Positions 1 to 4,112 of a stretch of DNA of 6,930 nt are shown piece by piece (positions within the stretch are counted from its first letter, which is position 1; each line of letters opens with the position of its first letter). The DNA comes from Igneacidithiobacillus copahuensis (lineage in GTDB: Bacteria; Pseudomonadota; Gammaproteobacteria; Acidithiobacillales; Acidithiobacillaceae). Below the pieces are notes generated by a model. It worked only from the letters and a program-made list of their open reading frames with translations. It did no database searches and was not told the origin of the DNA. The translations under genes were made by a program, and so were the position numbers. The stretch covers positions 1 through 6,930 of the forward strand of contig NZ_JAAXYO010000067.1 of assembly GCF_018854015.1 (NCBI RefSeq), read 5' to 3'.

Positions 1-123
1 GGTTGCGTGTACCGTGTAGCCCTTTTCGAGCAGGAGATGCGCGAGATAGGCACCATCTTGACCGGTGATGCCGGTGATCAGTGCAATTTTATCGTTTCTG
101 CCAGGTAAAGAGGAAGAACTCAC
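1..123 (-). CDS. gmd: GDP-mannose 4,6-dehydratase, N-terminal fragment (runs off left edge)
   Basis: Only the first 41 codons are in the window. Gmd is a cytoplasmic NADP-dependent short-chain dehydrogenase that converts GDP-D-mannose to GDP-4-keto-6-deoxy-D-mannose, the first committed step to GDP-L-fucose (also to GDP-rhamnose or GDP-perosamine). The fragment reads ALITGITGQDGAYLAHLLL, the Rossmann nucleotide-binding loop (GxTGQDG, residues 18-24) at the place and with the wording typical of Gmd. I chose the GTG at 121-123, giving a start SSSSLPGRNDK. Its Shine-Dalgarno is weak (AGGG about 11 nt upstream). In-frame GTG codons at 135 and 147 and an ATG at 168 (AAAGGA directly adjacent) are alternatives. 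It follows fcl by 186 bp, the reverse of the usual gmd-fcl order. Identity is clear; the exact start is uncertain. Confidence 0.9.
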   Translation of the reverse strand, partial: MSSSSLPGRNDKIALITGITGQDGAYLAHLLLEKGYTVHAT

Positions 124-309
124 GATCGACAGCACCCTGACCGACACGCAATGAGTCCCTGTAACCATTCCTTTTCAGTCGAAAACATTGCTCAAACCTC
201 GCCTGGTCGCCCAACACCGAGGGCGGCGAAAGGGCGGCTTGCCTCACTGTTCTTGAGGCAGTCCGCCTTATCCATCTTGCTAACAGGTAGACGACAGGCC
301 CCACCGAAC
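124..309 (-). other. fcl-gmd intergenic spacer
   Basis: This 186-bp spacer separates two genes whose products act in succession and whose genes are usually adjacent. It contains the strong hairpin at 233-267 and a short direct repeat, GGGCGGC at 221-227 and again at 232-238. I see no convincing sigma-70 or sigma-54 promoter for gmd in it. Short ORFs on either strand here show no recognisable product. The simplest reading is a transcribed spacer carrying an RNA structure. Confidence 0.5.
233..267. other. Strong imperfect inverted repeat / hairpin between fcl and gmd
   Basis: The arms are GGCGG (233-237) with CCGCC (263-267) outside and TGCCTCA (240-246) with TGAGGCA (254-260) inside. They are separated by a symmetric 2x2 internal loop, and the apical loop is 7 nt. 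That makes 12 Watson-Crick pairs in about 35 nt. On the minus-strand transcript it is followed by CTTTCG rather than a run of U, so it is not a canonical intrinsic terminator. It could be a partial terminator, an mRNA-stability or processing element setting the Fcl:Gmd ratio, or a repeat-family element. Confidence 0.6.
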
Positions 310-1320
310 TCAGATTTGGCTAGCGTGATGCACTGTCTTGTGGATACCTGCACTCCATACCCCCCGGGACACTCCCTGCGATTCAAGTTGGCTAACATAC
401 CATCGATAGGTCTCAACTACGCCCTCACGCAGGGAAATCCTGGCTCGCCAACCGACGGAATGGAGGCGGGTCACATCTAGCAATTTGCGTGGGGTGCCAT
501 CAGGCTTACTGGTATCGAAGACTATCTCGCCATCGAAGCCAACCACGTCGGCCACCAGCCTGGCGAGGTCGCCAATGCTAATATCCTCGCCAACACCGAC
601 ATTGATGATATCCTCGTCATCATAGTGCTGCAAGAGAAATACCGCCGCGTCTGCTAGGTCATCGACATGCAAAAACTCCCGCCGCGGCGTTCCCGTACCC
701 CAGACCACCACGTGATTCGCTCCCGAGACCTTGGCTTCATGAAATTTTCGGATCATAGCTGGCAACACGTGGGAATTTTTCAGGTCGAAATTATCATTGG
801 GTCCGTAGAGATTGGTCGGCATCAAGCTGATGGCATTGAAACCATACTGCCGGCGATATGCTTGGCACATCTTGATCCCAGCAATCTTGGCCACCGCGTA
901 CCATTCATTAGTGGGCTCCAGCGGCCCACTGAGCAGATACTCTTCCTTGATGGGCTGGGGGGCCAATCTAGGATAAATGCAAGAAGATCCCAAAAACGCC
1001 AGCTTCCGTACCTCGTGCTGCTGAGAAACTTCGATCACGTTGTTTTGAATTACCAAATTACCGTGAATAAATTCTGCCGGGAAGGTGTCATTGGCAAAAA
1101 TACCGCCCACCTTCGCCGCCGCCAGAAAGACGTAGCTCGGCCGATGCGCCTTGAAATAGCTGTCCACTGCGGCTTTATCCGCCAAATCCAGCTCACTGCG
1201 TTCCGGGACGAGCAGATTCTGAAATCCATCCGCCCGTAGGCGCCGCACTATCGCCGAACCTACCAGTCCGCGGGCACCAGCCACCAAAATTGGCTCACTG
1301 GCTTTTAGTGCGCGGCTCAT
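310..1320 (-). CDS. fcl: GDP-L-fucose synthase (GDP-4-keto-6-deoxymannose 3,5-epimerase-4-reductase)
   Basis: This is a 336-aa cytoplasmic NADPH-dependent enzyme of the extended SDR family. It epimerises C3 and C5 of the Gmd product and then reduces C4 to give GDP-L-fucose. The nucleotide-binding GxxGxxG is at residues 15-21 (GARGLVG). The catalytic set known for the family is present: Ser113 and Cys114 in GSSCIYP, the YxxxK pair Tyr141/Lys145 in WYAVAK, and His184 in NSHVLP. The conserved RREFLHVDDLADA segment is at 213-225 and KLLDVTRL at 279-286. The family is usually about 310-320 aa; the extra length is a poorly conserved C-terminal tail after about residue 310. The ATG at 1320 overlaps the stop of a short upstream ORF (ATGA). 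Its Shine-Dalgarno is weak and a hairpin occupies that position. It appears to be the third gene of the sigma-54-driven unit. Also called wcaG. Confidence 0.96.
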   Translation of the reverse strand: MSRALKASEPILVAGARGLVGSAIVRRLRADGFQNLLVPERSELDLADKAAVDSYFKAHRPSYVFLAAAKVGGIFANDTFPAEFIHGNLVIQNNVIEVSQQHEVRKLAFLGSSCIYPRLAPQPIKEEYLLSGPLEPTNEWYAVAKIAGIKMCQAYRRQYGFNAISLMPTNLYGPNDNFDLKNSHVLPAMIRKFHEAKVSGANHVVVWGTGTPRREFLHVDDLADAAVFLLQHYDDEDIINVGVGEDISIGDLARLVADVVGFDGEIVFDTSKPDGTPRKLLDVTRLHSVGWRARISLREGVVETYRWYVSQLESQGVSRGVWSAGIHKTVHHASQI

Positions 1321-1505
1321 GACTTTTCAGGCCGAACGGCCTGCCTCACGCTTTGCGACACCCACGCGGAACGAACGCAGTTCATCGCGCATTTTTGGAA
1401 ACCCAGATCCAGACCCAACTGGGGAGACGGAAGGTTACGGCTGAGCCTCCCAACGTGGCGAGCCCAACTGCCACCGTGAGGGCGAGTATGCGGCGTATGT
1501 AACAT
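1317..1505 (-). pseudogene. Small ORF, probably a frameshifted small membrane peptide
   Basis: The ATG at 1503-1505 has a very good ribosome binding site (AAGGGAG, 7 nt before it) that overlaps the stop of the preceding gene. Read straight, the ORF is 62 aa and ends in an ATGA overlap with fcl. Its composition (many His, Arg, Pro, Ser) does not look like a real protein. If one base just after the second codon (about 1499) is skipped, the reading becomes MLIRRILALTVAVGLATL and continues to a stop at 1382-1384. That gives about 40 aa with an Arg-Arg start, one hydrophobic helix, a Trp-rich stretch (PSWVWIWV) and GC-rich third codon positions. The hydrophobic frame has no ATG, GTG or TTG of its own near the ribosome binding site. 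I infer a small single-pass or signal-bearing peptide disrupted by a one-base change (real or a sequencing error). Alternatively it is only a leader that couples translation to fcl. No family recognised. Confidence 0.4.
1328..1343 (-). promoter_or_regulatory. Hairpin over the fcl translation-start region
   Basis: On the minus strand this reads CAGGCC-GTTC-GGCCTG, a perfect 6-bp stem with a 4-nt loop. It ends 7 nt before the fcl ATG, exactly where a Shine-Dalgarno would lie. Only GGCCTGAAAAGTC precedes the ATG, so there is no strong independent ribosome binding site. Together with the ATGA stop/start overlap, this suggests fcl translation depends on ribosomes arriving from the upstream short ORF and opening the stem. 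The structure is visible; the role is inferred. Confidence 0.45.
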
Positions 1506-1518
1506 GTCTCTATCTCCC

Positions 1519-1830
1519 TTAGCGAGTACTCATCATCCGGTTACCCTGCAAATTCACACCGTTCATTTGCAGGTTTTCATTCTGGTCGGTCTTCGGCGGT
1601 AACTCATCCCACAACACCACGCCTGGGTGCTGATTTTGAAGGGATGGCAAGTTCAGCTGCTCACCTTTTCCCACCACTCGCGCCAGCACTTCGGTCTGAA
1701 CGCGGACCCCGGGAATCGGTGGCGCCACTGCAGCCAAGGCCGATGCGCTGAAAGAGACGGAAATCATGAACATCGCCAAACAAAAAATGTTCGGGATTTG
1801 TTTTCTGAAGGAACCTCTGGCTTGCTTCAT
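1519..1830 (-). CDS. Small secreted (Sec signal peptide) protein of unknown function
   Basis: The product is 103 aa and I do not recognise a family. It has a textbook Sec signal peptide: a basic n-region (K2, R5, R9, K10), a hydrophobic core at about 12-30 and an ASALAA cleavage region, leaving a mature protein of about 70 residues that starts near VAPPIPG. The mature part has no cysteine, no evident transmembrane segment and no PEP-CTERM-like tail. It is rich in Asn and Gln towards the C-terminus (DQNENLQMNGVNLQGN, 82-97). The start at 1830 is preferred over an in-frame ATG at 1878: GGAG lies 9 nt before it, and the sigma-54 promoter at 1867-1882 would start transcription near 1856, downstream of 1878. 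It heads the unit that continues into fcl, with 13 bp between its stop and the next ATG. A periplasmic or extracellular role linked to the glycan is inferred from context only. Confidence 0.75.
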   Translation of the reverse strand: MKQARGSFRKQIPNIFCLAMFMISVSFSASALAAVAPPIPGVRVQTEVLARVVGKGEQLNLPSLQNQHPGVVLWDELPPKTDQNENLQMNGVNLQGNRMMSTR

Positions 1831-1865
1831 CGCACCGACTCCAGTGAACTGTGTCAGGCAGGATA

Positions 1866-1882
1866 AAGCAACAGCCATGCCA
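1866..1882 (-). promoter_or_regulatory. Sigma-54 (RpoN) promoter, -24/-12 type
   Basis: The minus strand reads TGGCATG-GCTG-TTGCTT. This matches the established sigma-54 consensus TGGCAYG-N4-TTGCW at every defined position, with GG at 1881-1880 and GC at 1869-1868 separated by the required 10 bp. The predicted transcription start is near 1856, giving a leader of about 26 nt that contains the GGAG ribosome binding site before the ATG at 1830. Its placement in a gene-free AT-rich gap directly ahead of a gene makes chance unlikely. Sigma-54 promoters need an ATP-hydrolysing enhancer-binding activator; none is encoded in this window. Confidence 0.8.
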
Positions 1883-1921
1883 ATGGATTTACTTATTGAA
1901 AAATAAACAGAAAATGTCTTA

Positions 1922-1937
1922 CTCAGGTCTTTCTGAG
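1922..1937. repeat. Inverted repeat CTCAG-N6-CTGAG upstream of the sigma-54 promoter
   Basis: A perfect 5-bp inverted repeat with a 6-bp spacer, centred about 73 bp upstream of the predicted transcription start. It could be a protein-binding site or a small hairpin. On its own it is short enough to arise by chance. Confidence 0.25.
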
Positions 1938-1942
1938 GGCAG

Positions 1943-1960
1943 CCATTGTTACAACGATGG
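1943..1960. promoter_or_regulatory. 18-bp imperfect palindrome, candidate activator (enhancer) site
   Basis: CCATTGTTACAACGATGG pairs with itself over 16 of 18 positions; the exception is the T/G pair in the arms. It contains the perfect core TTGT-T-ACAA (1946-1954). It lies about 88-105 bp upstream of the predicted sigma-54 transcription start, the usual distance for enhancer-binding protein sites. A related core, TTGTACAA, occurs again at 2048-2055. The activator identity is unknown. Confidence 0.4.
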
Positions 1961-2041
1961 TACTCCGCCGACGCCCTACTCCATCAGAAGACGCAAGAAG
2001 CATCTCAACTTACTGATAAATAATCGTATTAGAAACGGACA

Positions 2042-2055
2042 TTGTATTTGTACAA
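2042..2055. promoter_or_regulatory. Second palindrome with a TTGT/ACAA core, candidate distal activator site
   Basis: TTGTA-TTTG-TACAA is a perfect inverted repeat. It also contains the 8-bp palindrome TTGTACAA (2048-2055), which resembles the TTGTTACAA core at 1946-1954 about 100 bp away. It is about 190-200 bp upstream of the predicted start. Directly beside it are two AATTGA repeats one helical turn apart. In such an AT-rich stretch some of this may be chance. Confidence 0.3.
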
Positions 2056-2093
2056 GAATTGAAACAAATTGATATAAGTTCTTGATTTCCTCT

Positions 2094-2126
2094 AAAAAGG
2101 GATCCGACACCTTGCAATAACCCTTT
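2094..2126 (-). terminator. Possible weak intrinsic terminator downstream of the wcaI-like gene
   Basis: On the minus strand AAAGGG (2121-2126) can pair with CCCTTT (2096-2101), and the downstream arm runs into TTTTT. The loop is long (19 nt) and half of the U run is in the stem, so it would be weak. It lies about 145 nt past the wcaI-like stop and upstream of the sigma-54 promoter, where separation of the two transcription units would be expected. Confidence 0.25.
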
Positions 2127-2271
2127 GAATGAAAATATATTTATTGGATACGCGGAGTCTTCATGATGGGCGGTTTTGGTGCGGCAGCCAATCGTCCCCT
2201 CAGCGGTGGCAGAGCCAAGTTCTCTGCTGGTCTCAGCCGATCCGGGAAAACTTGGTGTTCAGGCTGCGGAT

Positions 2272-3522
2272 TCAAGCACCTCCGCACAACAAATGCAGTT
2301 GGCTCGTAAATCTCGTCAAAATACGATGTTGATCCAACGACTGTTCGGCATAGGCCCGCGCATTATCCCCGCAGATCTTCCGTAGCTCTGGATCCGAGGC
2401 CAGGGTTCGGATGGCACCGGCGAGCGCCGCGGGGTCTTCGGGGGTCGTGGCCAAGCCTGTGTGAGCACCGGTGACCACGTCATACAGAGCGGTACCCGGA
2501 TCTACGGTCGCCACGCAAGGCCTCCCGGCGGCCAGGATATTGGTCAGTTTGGACGGCATCACCAAATCCGCCGCATCCCGCCGTTGTACCACCAGATGGA
2601 TATCTCCGGCGGCGAGCATCTCGGGAAGTCGTTGCACCGGCTGCACCGGCAAAAAGCGCAGATTCTGCAATCCCATGGCGGCCGCCTGCCGTTCCAGCCG
2701 AGACTGGGCTCCGCCAGCGCCGACCATCAGAAATTGTAATCGTGGTTCGTCGGCGCACAAGCGCGCCGCCTCCAGCACCACTTCCAGCCCCTGCTTTTCT
2801 CCCATATTTCCTGCATAGAGGACCAGCACGCTTTCCGGTCCCGCGCCGAGTTCTCGACGAAAGTCGTTGTCCCGTGGGCCCGGCTGCAACGCCTCGATAT
2901 TCGCCCAGTTTGGAAACAGCCAAGCGCGCTCTGGCGGCACGCCCTTTTCCATCACCCGCTGACGCATGGCCTCGGTAATGGTGGACACCCGAGTGGCCCC
3001 GCGGAGCAGAAACGCTTCTACACGATACAATACCTTCCCAAACCCGCCGCCAGGCAACATTCCCAGACGCAAGGCGGCATCGAGCTGTAAGTCTTGAACG
3101 TGCAGCACCCACGGTACCCTTCTGACCCAGCCATAGAGAAGGGGCCACACCCCGATTTGCATGGGCGGCATCACCGCGATCAGCACATCGGGCTTTTGCC
3201 GAAGAAAAAAACGCGGTAGCCAGAAGCGCATCGCATTCAGGGTGAAGGTCGTTTCCAACTGGATGCGCGTTCGCGCCCCCAGCCGATTCGCCGCTGGCAC
3301 GAAATGCCGCACCCGATGTACCTGTACGCCAGCCATCGCTTCAGTTCGGTAGCGGAAACCTGCATACCCCTCCGCCACCTGCCACTGCGGGTAATGCGGC
3401 AGTCCGCAGATTACCTCCACCGCATGTCCGTGCGCCGCCAGCCACTCCGCCATCTCCCCGGTGTACTTGCCAATCCCGGTGGGCTCGGGTGCGTAGTTCA
3501 GTCCGTAAATGAGGATCTTCAC
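2272..3522 (-). CDS. wcaI: WcaI-family glycosyltransferase (GT4, GT-B fold), probable fucosyltransferase
   Basis: The 416-aa product is close to the usual length of about 400 aa for colanic-acid WcaI. Signatures seen are the N-terminal YAPEPTGIGKYTGEM loop (10-24), HYPQW (43-47), LHVQDLQLDA (140-149), FPNWANI (203-209), the donor-domain loop GNMGEKQGLE (238-247), VGAGGAQSRLE (267-277) and MPSKLTNILAAGRP (322-335). In colanic acid synthesis WcaI is understood to add fucose to the lipid-linked first sugar at the cytoplasmic face of the inner membrane. The gmd and fcl genes nearby fit a GDP-fucose donor, but the sugar specificity here is inferred. The start is a GTG at 3520-3522 with a strong GGGAGG ribosome binding site 5 nt upstream that overlaps the preceding gene's stop; the gap is 2 bp. 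It ends the glycosyltransferase block. Confidence 0.9.
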   Translation of the reverse strand: MKILIYGLNYAPEPTGIGKYTGEMAEWLAAHGHAVEVICGLPHYPQWQVAEGYAGFRYRTEAMAGVQVHRVRHFVPAANRLGARTRIQLETTFTLNAMRFWLPRFFLRQKPDVLIAVMPPMQIGVWPLLYGWVRRVPWVLHVQDLQLDAALRLGMLPGGGFGKVLYRVEAFLLRGATRVSTITEAMRQRVMEKGVPPERAWLFPNWANIEALQPGPRDNDFRRELGAGPESVLVLYAGNMGEKQGLEVVLEAARLCADEPRLQFLMVGAGGAQSRLERQAAAMGLQNLRFLPVQPVQRLPEMLAAGDIHLVVQRRDAADLVMPSKLTNILAAGRPCVATVDPGTALYDVVTGAHTGLATTPEDPAALAGAIRTLASDPELRKICGDNARAYAEQSLDQHRILTRFTSQLHLLCGGA

Positions 3523-3524
3523 GG

Positions 3525-4112
3525 CTACCTCCCAGACGTATCGCCGTCGTCATTGCTGAGCATCCGCCTCTTTACCGCCTTCGCCGGGGTACCCAGTGCC
3601 ATCATGCAATCGGGGATGTCTTCGAATACCGAACTGCGGGCGCCGACTACTGCGCCCCGCCCGATGCGAACCCCAGGCGCCACGAAAACATCGGTCGCCA
3701 ACCAGGCCTCAGCACCTATCGCAATCGGCTTGGCATAGATGTCAAACGTTGGCCGGGTATAGTCATGGCTGCCCGTACAGAGATAAGAACGCTGCGAAAT
3801 CACCGCATTCGCCCCGATCTCGATTTCCCCCAGGGTATACAACACCACATCGTCACCGACCCAGGAAAAATCGCCTATGGAAAGTTTCCAGGGGTAAGTG
3901 ATGCGCGCCGAGGGTCGGATGATCACACCTTTGCCAACTTTCGCACCAAAGAGTCGCAGCAGAAACCGGCGCCAGCCATACAAAACCTGTGGCGACCCGG
4001 CAAACAGACTGGACTGCACCAGCCACCAGAGCTGAACATACCAGCCGGGCTTGCCGCGAAAGCCAGGCGGCATCGTAAAACGATCCAGTCGCTGCCACTC
4101 ACCAGGTTTCAC
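3525..4112 (-). CDS. wcaF: WcaF-like putative colanic-acid O-acetyltransferase (left-handed beta-helix)
   Basis: The 195-aa product is a hexapeptide-repeat acyltransferase, which moves acetyl from acetyl-CoA to a sugar hydroxyl on a lipid-linked oligosaccharide or monomer in the cytoplasm. After a 55-residue N-terminal region with aromatic residues (WYVQLWWLVQ) come hexapeptide-type turns from about 58 to 165. Examples are VGKGVIIRPSARI, IGDFSWVGDDVVLY, IGANAVISQRSYL and IGRGAVVGARSSV. The probable catalytic His116 is in the family motif TGSHDY (113-118), and the C-terminal GTPAKAVKRR is typical. The start is a GTG at 4110-4112 with GGAGGG about 4 nt upstream. It overlaps the stop of the preceding glycosyltransferase (GTGA), a sign of translational coupling. 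WcaF-WcaI adjacency mirrors colanic-acid functions, in which WcaF acetylates a fucose. The acceptor is inferred. Confidence 0.88.
   Translation of the reverse strand: MKPGEWQRLDRFTMPPGFRGKPGWYVQLWWLVQSSLFAGSPQVLYGWRRFLLRLFGAKVGKGVIIRPSARITYPWKLSIGDFSWVGDDVVLYTLGEIEIGANAVISQRSYLCTGSHDYTRPTFDIYAKPIAIGAEAWLATDVFVAPGVRIGRGAVVGARSSVFEDIPDCMMALGTPAKAVKRRMLSNDDGDTSGR

Larger units (their letters stand above)
1831..2271. other. 441-bp AT-rich regulatory gap between the glycosyltransferase block and the fucose block
   Basis: There is no convincing gene. Base composition drops sharply compared with the flanking genes (15 of 60 bases are G/C at 2041-2100). On the minus strand it holds the sigma-54 promoter at 1867-1882 and upstream palindromes at 1922-1937, 1943-1960 and 2042-2055. 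It also contains direct repeats AATTGA at 2057-2062 and 2067-2072, exactly 10 bp apart. A possible weak terminator for the upstream gene lies at 2094-2126, and a long-armed inverted repeat (CCAAGTT at 2215-2221, AACTTGG at 2249-2255) lies just after the wcaI stop. One-mismatch matches to the IHF consensus WATCAANNNNTTR occur on the minus strand at 2006-2018 and 2062-2074. Short plus-strand ORFs near 2129-2385 are discussed under findings. Confidence 0.7.

Noticed and set aside
667..1239. Plus-strand open frame of 190 codons
   Set aside because: Antisense to fcl, whose catalytic residues are all present; no recognisable product.
1328..1343. Rho-independent terminator before fcl
   Set aside because: The stem is followed by AAAAG, not a U tract, on the coding strand, and the genes on both sides appear to be co-transcribed.
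1831..1878. Upstream in-frame ATG at 1878 giving a 119-aa version of the secreted protein
   Set aside because: It has no Shine-Dalgarno and lies upstream of the predicted sigma-54 transcription start. The added residues would also bury the signal peptide, whereas the ATG at 1830 has GGAG and gives a normal Sec signal.
2215..2255. Inverted repeat CCAAGTT / AACTTGG as a terminator or mobile-element end
   Set aside because: The spacer is 27 nt, there is no U tract on either strand and no transposase or target duplication nearby. Kept only as part of the description of the gap.
2480..3148. Minus-strand 222-codon frame in a second reading phase
   Set aside because: It lies inside the WcaI-like gene. 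Its composition is dominated by Gly, Arg and Ala from an out-of-phase reading, with no motif.
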